Shown one piece after another: positions 41,293 through 49,185 of a DNA stretch of 64,000 nt. Source of the stretch: an uncultured Collinsella sp. (GTDB lineage: Bacteria > Actinomycetota > Coriobacteriia > Coriobacteriales > Coriobacteriaceae); contig UQLA01000015.1 of the NCBI GenBank assembly GCA_900541745.1, forward strand, positions 1-64,000, in the 5' to 3' direction. Position 1 is the stretch's first letter, and each line of letters begins with the position of its first letter. Under the pieces are notes generated by a model that saw only the letters and a program-made list of their open reading frames with translations, did no database searches and was not told the DNA's origin. The position numbers and the translations under genes are program-made.

Positions 41293-41902
41293 TGTTTACG
41301 CTCCCTTCTGCTTTCTCGGACAGGCCCTGGGCCACAGCGGTAACGTCGACGGACGGACCGTTTTCGATCGAGCGCAGGCGCTTGGCCTCGTCGAGCTCGC
41401 GATCGGCCGCGCCGCCCATGACGGTCAGCGCCTTGGTGGGGCACGCCGCCACACAATGCGGGCCGTCCGGATCGAAGGCGCACAGATCGCACTTGACAGC
41501 GCAGGTGTACTGGCCGGGAGCCCACGTAAGAAGGCTGCTCAGGGACTTAGGATACGAAGGCGTCGGGTCGCACATGCCTGCGACACCGGCGATAGACGTG
41601 CCATCGGGATGGATGGCACCGAAGGGGCACGCGATGGCGCACAGCCTGCACCCGATGCACTCCTGCTCCTTTACGTGGATGCGGTCGCCATCGTGCTCGA
41701 TGGCATTCACCGGGCAGACCTCGGCGCAGGGGGCACCCTCGCAATGGTGGCAGGCAAGGGCGGCCGAAATACCGCCGGTCTTCACGAGCGCCAGGCGCGG
41801 CGTATCCTGAAGACCCTGCATCCGGTGAGCGTCGGCACAGGCGGACTGACATGTTCCGCAGCCGATGCACCTCTCCGGGTTGATGTCGATGAAGCGGTTC
41901 AT
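41285..41902 (-). CDS. hyfA: hydrogenase-4 electron-transfer subunit HyfA, four [4Fe-4S] clusters
   Basis: 205 residues of the HycB/HyfA family with cysteine groups CIGCGTCQSAC, CHHCEGAPCAEVCP, CIGCRLCAIACP and CDLCAFDPDGPHCVAACP. It takes electrons from the formate dehydrogenase to the hydrogenase arm. The start at 41902 (MNRF) has AAAGGAAG 5 bases upstream. It begins the HyfA-I gene block, 78 bases after fdhF. Confidence 0.9.
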   Translation of the reverse strand: MNRFIDINPERCIGCGTCQSACADAHRMQGLQDTPRLALVKTGGISAALACHHCEGAPCAEVCPVNAIEHDGDRIHVKEQECIGCRLCAIACPFGAIHPDGTSIAGVAGMCDPTPSYPKSLSSLLTWAPGQYTCAVKCDLCAFDPDGPHCVAACPTKALTVMGGAADRELDEAKRLRSIENGPSVDVTAVAQGLSEKAEGSVNNG

Positions 41903-41920
41903 CCCCACTTCCTTTCAAAA

Positions 41921-41959
41921 TAACGGGCCGGGCTCCCGAACGTACGGGACGCCCGGCCC
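41921..41959 (-). terminator. strong hairpin between fdhF and hyfA
   Basis: GGGCCGGGC and its exact complement close a 17-base loop, which itself contains CCCGTACG / CGTTCGGG. GTTATTTTG follows on the minus strand. It may be a partial terminator that makes fdhF more abundant than the hydrogenase. Confidence 0.6.
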
Positions 41960-41980
41960 AAATAGCCAACGAGAACGGGA

Positions 41981-44203
41981 CTACACGATTTGGTTCACGT
42001 GCGTCTCGTCGTCGAACTTGGCGGCGCCGGGCTCAACGTCCTGGGGAGCGGCGGCGTCCACCAGAGCCTGCTTGAGCTCGGTGTACTGACGCTCCACCTC
42101 GCCCTCGGCCCAGACCTGGTCAGCGATAGCGTCGACCTGGCAGGCGGAGAACTTGTCCTCGGGCGTATGCGAGACCGGGTCGACCTTGTGCATGGTCAGC
42201 TCGTTGCACTTGCCGATCCACCACTGGTAGGTCATGTAGACCGTGCCCTTGTTGATGCGATCGCTCACGTCGGCGCGGCTGTATACCTGGCCGCGGCGGC
42301 TGTGAATCGAGACGATGTCGCCGTTCTTGATGCCGCGCGCCTGGGCGTCCGCGGGATTCATGCGGACAAAGCCGGGCTCGTCGGCAAGCAGCGCCAGCGT
42401 CTTGCAGTTGCCGGTCATCGAGCGGCAGCTGTAGTGGCCGACCTCGCGGACGGTGCACAGGATGAGCGGGTACTCATCGTCGGGAAGCTCGGAGGGCGCC
42501 TCCCAGTCGTGCGCCATCAGGTTGGCGCGGCCGTCCTTGGTGGTGAACTTGCCACCAGCGAACATGTCGGGCGTACCGTGGTCGTTCACATCGAGGCTCT
42601 TGACGGGCCACTGGGCGTAGCCGCCCTCGGGAGCCATCTTCTCGTAGGTCGCGCCCACAAAGTTGGGGCACAGGCTAATGCACTCGTTCCAGATCTGCTC
42701 GGTGTTGTCGTAGTGCATGGGGTAGCCCATGCGCGTAGACAGGTCCGCGAAGATCTCCCAGTCGTGGCGGCACTCGCCCTTGGGCGGAACGGCCGCGTCA
42801 AAGTGCTGGAAGCTACGGTCGGATGCGGTAAAGACACCCTCGTGCTCGCCCCAAGAGGTGGCAGGCAGGATGACGTCGGCGAGCATGGTCGTCTGCGTCA
42901 TAAAGATGTCCTGGCAAATGAACAGATCCAGTTCGGAGAGCGTCTTGCGCATTCCGGCCGAATCGGGCTCGGTCTGCACCGGGTCCTCGCCGTAGTTGTA
43001 GAAGCAGTGCACCTTGCCCTCGTCGACCAGGTGGCCCAGGTCGGTGAGCTTGTAGCCCTCCTCGAGCGGAAGCTTTTCCTCGGGCACGCCCCAAGCCTTG
43101 GCAAACTTGGCGCGCACTGCCGGGTCGGTGACCTTCTGGTAGCCAGGGTACAGGTTGGGCAGCATGCCCATATCACAGGAGCCCTGGACGTTATTCTGGC
43201 CACGCACGGGCGCGAGACCGGAATTGGGTTTGCCGATCTGGCCGGCAACGCAGGCGATGGAGGCGATGGTGTGCACCGTCTTCAGGTTCTGCTTCTGCTG
43301 GCATACGCCCATGCCCCAGCCAATGATGGCAGAGGGCTTCGCCGTGGCGTACATCTCGGCAGCTTGGTGAATCAACGCGGGCTCGACACCCGTGATGTCC
43401 TGTACGGATTCGGGAGTGTAGTTCTTGATGGTCTCCCACCACTCGTCAAAGCCGTTCGTGTGCTCGGCGACGAATTCCTTGTCGTAGAGGCCATCGCTGA
43501 CCAGACAGTTGGCAAAGGCGTTGAGGAACGCAACATTGCAACCGTTCTTGATCGGAAGGTAGAGATCGGCGATACGCGCGGTTTCGATATGGCGCGGGTC
43601 GGCGACGATGATCTTGCAACCCTTTTCTTTGGCTCGCACGATACGCCTTGCGACGATGGGGTGCGAATCGGCAGGGTTATAGCCGAAGAGGAAAATGCAG
43701 CCCGCATCCTCCATACCGGGGATGGAGCATGACATGCAACCTGAACCAACCGTGTCCATCAGACCGAGGACAGTAGGGCCGTGTCAAGTACGGGCGCAGT
43801 TGTCCACGCTGTGGGTGCCGATGCACGCACGCGTAAACTTCTGCATAACGTAGTTCGCCTCATTGCCGCCGCCTCGCGAAGAGCCGGTGGTCATGACAGC
43901 GTTAGGACCATATTCGTCAATTATGGCCTGCATCTTAGATGCGGTGAAATCCAGTGCCTCGTCCCAGCTTACGCGCTCAAGATCCGCGCCCTTAGTGCGG
44001 CGGATCATCGGGTGCAGTACGCGAGGAGTCAAGATCTTGGTGTCGTTGATGAAGTCGTAGCCGCTCATGCCCTTAAGGCACAGCTCGCCCTGATTGGTGA
44101 TGCCGTTGAGCGGTTCGGTACCCACGACCTGGCCGTTTTGGACCAAGAGGTTAAACTGGCAACCGGCGCCGCAATACGGGCAGATCACTTTATGCTTCTC
44201 CAT
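41981..44203 (-). CDS. fdhF: formate dehydrogenase H, selenocysteine-containing
   Basis: 740 residues, read through an in-frame TGA at 43784-43786 that encodes selenocysteine 140, the same number as in E. coli FdhF. The context is HSVDNCART-U-HGPTV. The [4Fe-4S] ligands C8, C11, C15 and C42 also match E. coli. The enzyme oxidises formate to CO2 using bis-MGD molybdenum. The bases after the TGA form the SECIS with GGTCTG in its loop. The start at 44203 has AAGGAGGG 6 bases upstream. A pipeline that does not read through would report two fragments, 41981-43759 and 43784-44203, which is an error. Confidence 0.95.
43753..43786 (-). promoter_or_regulatory. SECIS element of fdhF
   Basis: Counting from the T of TGA as 1, TGTCC (15-19) pairs with GGACA (30-34) and the loop contains GGTCTG at 22-27. 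GGTCTG lies at the same distance in E. coli fdhF, where it is the SelB contact. The stem sequence differs from E. coli but pairs. Confidence 0.85.
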
Positions 44204-44226
44204 GACACCCTCCTTCCTTTCTCTGC

Positions 44227-44242
44227 TACCGATTAATCGGTA
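44227..44242. promoter_or_regulatory. perfect 16-bp palindrome before fdhF
   Basis: TACCGATTAATCGGTA is a perfect palindrome 24 bases upstream of the fdhF start codon, inside the short gap after the ferredoxin gene. It could be an operator for an internal promoter or an mRNA hairpin. Confidence 0.4.
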
Positions 44243-44279
44243 CTTATTTGACAATCGTTGGGCTTGTATGGCCGCCCGC

Positions 44280-44798
44280 CTACGCCTCGTTTTCGATGGT
44301 GGCGCGGGCACGCTCGGCAGTCAGTTCCGCCAGGCGCTCATCGTCTACCAGGGTGAGGCCCTTGGTCGGGCACGCCTCGGCACACGCCGGACCGCCGGGA
44401 CGGTCCACGCACAGGTCGCACTTGAGCACGAAGCTCTTGGTCTGCGAACCCACGCGAACGTCGCCCATCAAGACCGGAACCTGCGTGGTCGCCACGCTCA
44501 CGGCGCCAAAGGGGCATGCCATGACGCAGCTCTTGCAACCGATGCAGTTGTCCTCGTTGACGCCGATGCGATGGTTCTTTGGATCAAAGAACAAGGCGCC
44601 CGTAGGACAGGCCTTCGCGCACGGGGCATCCTCGCAGTGATGGCAAGCCACCGGTGCGGAGATCTCGTACGTACGCGTCACGCGCAGGCGCGGCGCGGCG
44701 ATGTTACCGGGGATGTCGTGCGCCTCGATACACGCCGCCATGCAGGTTTGACACCCAATGCAGCGCGAAGAATCGGCTACGACTCGCTTATTACCCAT
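44280..44798 (-). CDS. four-cluster [4Fe-4S] ferredoxin of the formate dehydrogenase module
   Basis: 172 residues, a HycB/HydN-like protein with CIGCQTCMAAC, CHHCEDAPCAKACP, CIGCKSCVMACP and CDLCVDRPGGPACAEACP. HydN-like proteins assist or accept electrons from FdhF. It is the first gene of the locus, 76 bases before fdhF. The start at 44798 (MGNKR) has AGGAGGGAG upstream. A second related protein, HyfA, is encoded after fdhF, so one may serve FdhF and the other the hydrogenase. Confidence 0.88.
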   Translation of the reverse strand: MGNKRVVADSSRCIGCQTCMAACIEAHDIPGNIAAPRLRVTRTYEISAPVACHHCEDAPCAKACPTGALFFDPKNHRIGVNEDNCIGCKSCVMACPFGAVSVATTQVPVLMGDVRVGSQTKSFVLKCDLCVDRPGGPACAEACPTKGLTLVDDERLAELTAERARATIENEA

Positions 44799-44925
44799 GT
44801 TGTTCACTCCCTCCTGAATCCCTTGTCGGAGAGACCCTGTCGACATTGACCCAAGCCGCCCGTGGCCTGGCATCGACGTATCGAATGCATACGGCGAAAC
44901 ATGCACTCGGTAGAGTTTCTCCAAC

Positions 44926-44957
44926 GATATACAGGTTAAATATACGCAGTTGCAGGG
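44926..44957 (-). promoter_or_regulatory. probable promoter of the fdh-hyf operon, weak -35
   Basis: TATATC (44931-44926) is a possible -10. The -35 region is a poor match (TGCAAC) and overlaps CCCTGCAACTGCGTAT (44957-44942). That resembles the half-site of the palindrome at 44976. RNA would start near 44920. This layout suggests an activator-dependent promoter. Confidence 0.4.
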
Positions 44958-44975
44958 GGCAAACTTGAGCATAGG

Positions 44976-45001
44976 CCCTGCAATACGAGTGTATTGCAGG
45001 G
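44976..45001. promoter_or_regulatory. perfect palindrome, candidate activator site of the fdh-hyf operon
   Basis: CCCTGCAATAC and its exact complement are separated by four bases. Its centre is about 68 bases upstream of the inferred transcription start. A degenerate half-site overlaps the -35 region. Confidence 0.5.
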
Positions 45002-45160
45002 GTTTGGGCTGGTTGGGATTATTCTCTGGAAGCTATAAAGGCGAGTGTATTACACGCGTACGCCCAAGAAAGATTTCACGCTCATTTCTGAAGGATGTAG
45101 TACGTTTGTAATATCGTTTACACTCAATTACTCTAGTGCAATAAAGTAGTGGTTGTAAGA

Positions 45161-45189
45161 TTGGCTATTATTAGCCGTTACTGTATATG
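45161..45189 (+). promoter_or_regulatory. promoter and operator of the toxin-antitoxin pair
   Basis: TTGGCT and TATATG are spaced 17 bases apart. A short palindrome GGCTA / TAGCC (45163-45176) overlaps the -35 box, and GTGCAAT / ATTGCAC (45136 and 45199) flank the promoter. This fits autorepression by the antitoxin. Confidence 0.5.
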
Positions 45190-45226
45190 ACTATTCATAT
45201 TGCACGCTCATTAAGGGAGGCCAGTG

Positions 45227-45550
45227 ATGTCATCGACTCAAAAACGAGCCATCCTGCAGGTGCGCATTCGCGAGGAAGACAAGCAACATGCCGAGCGTCT
45301 CTACGACGCCATGGGCACATCGCTCGCCGAGGCCGTCCGTCTTTTTGTCGCGCAGAGCATTTTGATGCGCAAGCTTCCCTTTCAGCCGGTCGCCGTGCGC
45401 TCAAAGGACGGCACCGCCGCCTATGGATCGCTCAAAGCATATGGGGACCCCAATCGCCGCTCCGAGGAGCGTAACGCCTGGATTGAGTACCTTGCTACAG
45501 AAAGCGACGATTCGATTTTGGGTCCCGAGGAAGTAGATATCCATGAGTAG
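45227..45550 (+). CDS. relB: RelB/DinJ-family antitoxin
   Basis: 107 residues. The N-terminus (RAILQVRIREEDKQHAERLYDAMGTSLAEAVRLFVAQSI) is the ribbon-helix-helix DNA-binding domain of RelB/DinJ antitoxins. The C-terminal half is acidic and likely wraps the toxin. AAGGGAGG lies 6 bases before the ATG at 45227; a GTG one codon upstream is too close. The gene overlaps the toxin gene by eight bases. Confidence 0.85.
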   Translation: MSSTQKRAILQVRIREEDKQHAERLYDAMGTSLAEAVRLFVAQSILMRKLPFQPVAVRSKDGTAAYGSLKAYGDPNRRSEERNAWIEYLATESDDSILGPEEVDIHE

Positions 45551-45998
45551 CACCATCATCGACGAGACCGTCATCCTACGCTACCTGCTTGACGACGACG
45601 AGGTCCTGTCACCGCGCGCCGCCAAGGTCATCGCCACGCGCACCGCTCGCGTCTACCCCGAGATCATCACGCGCGTCGCCGTTACGCTGCGTGACGTCTA
45701 CAAGGTCCCGCGTGTGGAGATTGCGACGGCCATGACCAAGTTGCTCGATGACGTCATGGTCGACGAGCCCACCGTTGTCTCCCTTGCCGTCAAACTCTTT
45801 GGCAAGACCCATATGGACTTTACCGACTGCCTCCTCGCCGCCCGAACCGCCATCTACAACGATGATGTCGTGAGCTTTGGCAAGCCCATCATCCAAGGCA
45901 TGATCGATTACCGCCACAAGCGCCAAACCGCAGCCGAAGCCCGCAGCCGAAGCACCGACTCCACCATCGACAAGCTCCGCCACCGCCCCCGCAGCTAA
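45543..45998 (+). CDS. PIN-domain toxin
   Basis: 151 residues. The acidic active-site residues of a PIN nuclease are D7, E40, D92 and a later aspartate near 107. MDFTDCLLAARTAIYN is the usual third motif. PIN toxins of this kind cut RNA, often tRNA. The usual partner of a PIN toxin is VapB, PhD or AbrB-like; here it is RelB/DinJ-like. The last 25 residues are a basic, serine- and arginine-rich tail. Confidence 0.82.
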   Translation: MSSTIIDETVILRYLLDDDEVLSPRAAKVIATRTARVYPEIITRVAVTLRDVYKVPRVEIATAMTKLLDDVMVDEPTVVSLAVKLFGKTHMDFTDCLLAARTAIYNDDVVSFGKPIIQGMIDYRHKRQTAAEARSRSTDSTIDKLRHRPRS

Positions 45999-46043
45999 CC
46001 GGCAGGCAACGGCATCGCCCGCCTCTCAGCCCCATCCCCTCCT

Positions 46044-46112
46044 AAGTTGCGGTGAAATAGTTCCTGGATTTAAGCTTATTCGAGCTTTTCAGGAACTATT
46101 TCACCGCAACTT
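46044..46112. repeat. palindromic intergenic repeat, copy C
   Basis: Arms AAGTTGCGGTGAAATAGTTCC and exact complement, 46 bases after the PIN toxin stop codon. Same family as the copies at 6546, 8085 and 47355. Confidence 0.88.
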
Positions 46113-46284
46113 TCTGTAAGGGTGGTTTTTTGTGCCGCCGAGGGGCACTAATCAACCGTTTGCCGATCTGTTTGGCCCTGACTCATGACTCTGACCTGCC
46201 CCGTCAAGCTTTTGGTCAGTTTATGGCAAGGTCTGGCGAACCAAATATGGGATAGCGTAGTGTCATTCACTCCCCCTCGAGACC

Positions 46285-47292
46285 ATGGGGTCGAAAATGA
46301 GCCATGATAAACGCTGTTCCAAACCGCAAATAGAGCTGTTCTTCCGGTTATTCGAGGCCCATCATGGCGGGCATCTGTTTGTAGCTACCAAAAAATGGGA
46401 TGAACGCTGTGCCTACGCGCTCATGCAAAAAGAGATGATTATTCGACTCTACAACCATGTCTACGCTGATCCCGCATATTGGAATGACCTCGGCGTCGAA
46501 GATCGCATCTTTCAATTGGCATCCGCTATTGCGGTCGTTGAACCGGATGCCGTGTTTTGTGGAGCAACGGCGGCACTGCTCTATGGCATCGGTTCTGCAT
46601 ATTCGCTTCTCGACAAGGTGCAAGTGCTGCTGCCGCGTTCCACCAGACGCGATATGTACGAATTCGTTGAATACCGACGATGGCGGCCGGGCGACGTATG
46701 GCATCTCGGCCCGTTTACGTTAACGGATCCATATCGCACGGTGGTCGACATCGCCCGAACGAGCGCTTTTCGATATGCACTAGGCTATGCCGACGGGTTG
46801 GCTCGTGAGTACGGTGTCGAGCGTGAAGAATTGCGTACATATGCACAAGCGAACTGCCGCGGACTGCACGGCATTGCGCGCGCATTTGACGTTTTTGAAC
46901 ACATGGATGGCAGATCGGATAACGGCGGAGAATCCGAAGCACGGGCGGCAATGATTCTGGCGGGGGTTGCCGCTCCTGAACTTCAGGTTGAAATCACTCG
47001 ACCGGGAAACGCCGGCTATTATTTGGCAGATTACGGCTGGCAGATGCCAAACGGCTCTTGGATGCTGACTGAGCTGCATGGACTAGGCAAGTTTGAGGAC
47101 GATGCCCAAAATGATCCGGAACATACTGCGGCAAAAACCTATCGAGCTGCCCTCATGCGCGATGCGAACCTGCGTGCCATGGGCCACAACGTCATCCATT
47201 TCAAGCTCTCAGACACCTACGATGTCAAAGCGTTCGGCTCCATGATGCGCGGCTACGGTATACCAACCACAAAACCCTACGCAGACTCCTGA
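46285..47292 (+). CDS. AbiEi-like regulator with DUF559/Vsr-like C-terminal domain, orphan
   Basis: 335 residues. The N-terminal two thirds resemble the AbiEi antitoxin/regulator type common in actinobacteria. The C-terminal part has the pattern of a PD-(D/E)XK nuclease fold: E216 or E218 (GGESEAR), D249 (YYLADYGW), E263 and K269 (ELHGLGKF), then LRAMGHNVIHF. No AbiEii toxin gene follows. Base composition is lower in GC than its neighbours, which hints at transfer. ATG 46285 has no clear ribosome site; ATG 46297 has GGGG 6 bases upstream and may be the real start. Role unknown. Confidence 0.7.
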   Translation: MGSKMSHDKRCSKPQIELFFRLFEAHHGGHLFVATKKWDERCAYALMQKEMIIRLYNHVYADPAYWNDLGVEDRIFQLASAIAVVEPDAVFCGATAALLYGIGSAYSLLDKVQVLLPRSTRRDMYEFVEYRRWRPGDVWHLGPFTLTDPYRTVVDIARTSAFRYALGYADGLAREYGVEREELRTYAQANCRGLHGIARAFDVFEHMDGRSDNGGESEARAAMILAGVAAPELQVEITRPGNAGYYLADYGWQMPNGSWMLTELHGLGKFEDDAQNDPEHTAAKTYRAALMRDANLRAMGHNVIHFKLSDTYDVKAFGSMMRGYGIPTTKPYADS

Positions 47293-47354
47293 CCGGCTGC
47301 CCTCATCTTCTCGACAACAGAACCCATCATCGACCCAGACCGCTCGGCCTCAAT

Positions 47355-47423
47355 AAGTTGCGGTGAAATAGTTCCTGGATAACAGCTTTTGCGGCTAATC
47401 CAGGAACTATTTCACCGCAACTT
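47355..47423. repeat. palindromic intergenic repeat, copy D
   Basis: Arms AAGTTGCGGTGAAATAGTTCC and exact complement, continued inward by TGGAT / ATCCA. It starts 63 bases after the AbiEi-like gene. Confidence 0.88.
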
Positions 47424-47453
47424 AGGAGGGGATGTGGGGTCCCGGCATGTATA

Positions 47454-47490
47454 TGAAAATGGCTCTGGTCCCAAAAGGAATCAGAGCCAT
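47454..47490 (-). terminator. terminator of the tRNA-Pro / tRNA-Gly unit
   Basis: ATGGCTCTG and its exact complement close a 14-base loop, followed by TTTTC on the minus strand, 13 bases past tRNA-Gly. Confidence 0.8.
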
Positions 47491-47502
47491 TCATATATCT
47501 TG

Positions 47503-47576
47503 TGGAGCGGGCGACGGGAATCGAACCCGCGTCATCAGCTTGGAAGGCTGGGGTTCTACCATTGAACTACGCCCGC
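47503..47576 (-). tRNA. tRNA-Gly (anticodon TCC)
   Basis: 74 bases including encoded CCA. Acceptor GCGGGCG / CGCCCGC. The anticodon loop CTTCCAA gives TCC. D-loop TTCAATGGTAGAA and T-loop TTCGATT are normal. Confidence 0.96.
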
Positions 47577-47582
47577 AAGATA

Positions 47583-47659
47583 TGGTCGGGACGACAGGAT
47601 TTGAACCTGCGACATCCTGCTCCCAAAGCAGGCGCGCTACCAAACTGCGCCACGTCCCG
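47583..47659 (-). tRNA. tRNA-Pro (anticodon TGG)
   Basis: 77 bases including encoded CCA. Acceptor CGGGACG / CGTCCCG. The anticodon arm CCTGC / GCAGG holds loop TTTGGGA, giving TGG. It is 6 bases upstream of tRNA-Gly in the same transcript. Confidence 0.96.
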
Positions 47660-47710
47660 AAGGTGTTGAGCAGCTAAGGTCTAAACCTTGCGTGTCCCAA
47701 AGCGAAGGAA

Positions 47711-47739
47711 ATTATAGGGGAGACTCCCCGCCTGTGCAA
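47711..47739 (-). promoter_or_regulatory. promoter of tRNA-Pro / tRNA-Gly, with a hairpin in its spacer
   Basis: TTGCAC (47739-47734) and TATAAT (47716-47711) are exactly 17 bases apart. The spacer contains GGGGA / TCCCC with a 3-base loop and lies just past the brnQ stop. It may therefore also end the brnQ transcript. Confidence 0.75.
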
Positions 47740-47750
47740 GCGCAGAAACC

Positions 47751-49109
47751 CTAGCTCCTCGAATGTGCGACAAACTGGCTATGAACCAGACCGATCACAA
47801 ACGCCACCACAGCAACCGGTGCCCACGCAGCACCGATATCTGCCAGCGGTAATGCATCGAACGGCAGCCACACGCCCGCAAAGAACGCGTCGCGGACCGA
47901 AGTGATTACGCTCTGCACCGCGACAACGCCGCCGACCCAGACCCACACCTGCGGATGTGCGTCGCAAAAGCCGTGAACCAGGCCCATAAGTACCAGCACG
48001 ATGGCAACGGGGTACAGGGCATTGAGCATGGGCACCGAGAACATGAGGATCACGTCGAGGCCCACGTTGGAGAGCACGCACGAAAACGCTGCGAACACAA
48101 AGGCGAGAATCGCAAAGGGACAGCGCATGGCCTCCTCGGAGGCCTCCGCTCCCCCTTTAACCACATACGTCTCGCAGAAGTAACGCGAGCAGCAGCTGAT
48201 AAGGCCAATGCACACGTTCATGCAGGCAAGGAAGAAGATGGCGAAGACCACAACCGTGCCGGCAAGACCAAAGTGCATGGAGGCAGAGCGGGCAAGGATG
48301 GCGGCGCCGTTGGTGGCATCGGGCATCACGGTGCTGAGCTGCGTGCCGGCAAGCGCCAGGCCGCAGTAGATGATGGTCATGAGCACGCCGGCGATCACAC
48401 CCGAACGCGAGATCTCAAAGGCCACGCGCCTATCGTCGGTAACGCCGAGCTCATGGATGGTCTCGGCGATGATGATGCCAAAGGCGAGCGACGCGAGCAG
48501 GTCCATGGTCTGGTAGCCAGTCAAAAAGCCCTGCACGGCAGCACCGGCATTGTAGGGAGCCTGCGGCGCGGCAGCGGGACCCAACGGCGAGACCACGGCG
48601 GCACCCACGACCAACACGATGAGCGCAATGAGCGCGGGGCCCGTAATGCGGCCGAGCACGCGTGTGATGACGCCGGGGCGTAACGTAAGTGCAAATGCGA
48701 CCACGAAGAAGGCGACGGCAAACACCAGGCGAGCCGTGCCAAGCGAGATGCCCTCGGGCAGCAGCGGCACCAACATTTCGAAGGCCGTGGAGCTCGTACG
48801 CGGAATGGCCAAGCACGGACCGATGGCCAGATACACCGCCGCAACGAAGAATTCGCCGAACTTGGGGTGCACGCGGCCGGCAAGCTCGCGCGCCGTTCCG
48901 GCAAGCGCCACAGCGATAAAGCCCATAACGGGCAGGCCGATGGCGGCAATCAAAAAGCCGATCATGGCAAGCGGCGTGGCAGAGCCTGCCTGCAGCGCCA
49001 GCAGCGGCGGAATAATGAGGTTGCCGGCGCCAAAGAGCATCGAGAACAGGGCGATGCCGACGGTAACGACATGGTCGGAACGTAGACCACGCGAGGCGGA
49101 TGAGGCCAT
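47751..49109 (-). CDS. brnQ: branched-chain amino acid:cation symporter
   Basis: 452 residues and about 12 membrane segments. The N-terminal GIALFSMLFGAGNLIIPP is the BrnQ/LivJ-type transporter signature. It imports leucine, isoleucine and valine with sodium or protons. AAAGGTG precedes the ATG at 49109. It is a single gene between the aminotransferase operon and the tRNA genes. Confidence 0.93.
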   Translation of the reverse strand: MASSASRGLRSDHVVTVGIALFSMLFGAGNLIIPPLLALQAGSATPLAMIGFLIAAIGLPVMGFIAVALAGTARELAGRVHPKFGEFFVAAVYLAIGPCLAIPRTSSTAFEMLVPLLPEGISLGTARLVFAVAFFVVAFALTLRPGVITRVLGRITGPALIALIVLVVGAAVVSPLGPAAAPQAPYNAGAAVQGFLTGYQTMDLLASLAFGIIIAETIHELGVTDDRRVAFEISRSGVIAGVLMTIIYCGLALAGTQLSTVMPDATNGAAILARSASMHFGLAGTVVVFAIFFLACMNVCIGLISCCSRYFCETYVVKGGAEASEEAMRCPFAILAFVFAAFSCVLSNVGLDVILMFSVPMLNALYPVAIVLVLMGLVHGFCDAHPQVWVWVGGVVAVQSVITSVRDAFFAGVWLPFDALPLADIGAAWAPVAVVAFVIGLVHSQFVAHSRS

Positions 49110-49129
49110 GAGAGCACCTTTCGAATCAA

Positions 49130-49162
49130 AACAAAAACGGGACGGGCAAAAGACCCGTCCCG
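49130..49162 (-). terminator. terminator of the dehydratase/selenium operon
   Basis: GGGACGGG and its exact complement close a 7-base loop and are followed by TTTTTGTTTTG on the minus strand, 24 bases past the aminotransferase stop. Confidence 0.88.
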
Positions 49163-49185
49163 CAAGTATAAACGGTCTAGCAGCT

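Larger units (their letters stand above)
44799..45226. other. divergent regulatory region, formate hydrogenlyase operon and toxin-antitoxin pair
   Basis: No gene in these 428 bases. On the left is the leader of the fdh/hyf operon (about 44799-44922), with a poor promoter and two related palindromic sites. On the right is the AT-rich promoter of the toxin-antitoxin pair. Confidence 0.6.

Noticed and set aside
38653..41343. 896-codon open frame antisense to hyfB and hyfC
   Set aside because: It covers two well-supported genes on the opposite strand and has the His/Arg/Asp/Gly-rich content of a shadow frame.
32856..41902. Respiratory Complex I (nuo) operon
   Set aside because: The large subunit keeps both CxxC nickel-binding motifs and a cleavable C-terminus, HycI and HycH are encoded, and NuoE/F/G/A/J are absent; it is a hydrogenase.
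43757..43786. Nonsense mutation or two separate genes in fdhF
   Set aside because: The TGA is at the exact selenocysteine codon, has a SECIS after it, and the window encodes tRNA-Sec, SelA, SelB and SelD.
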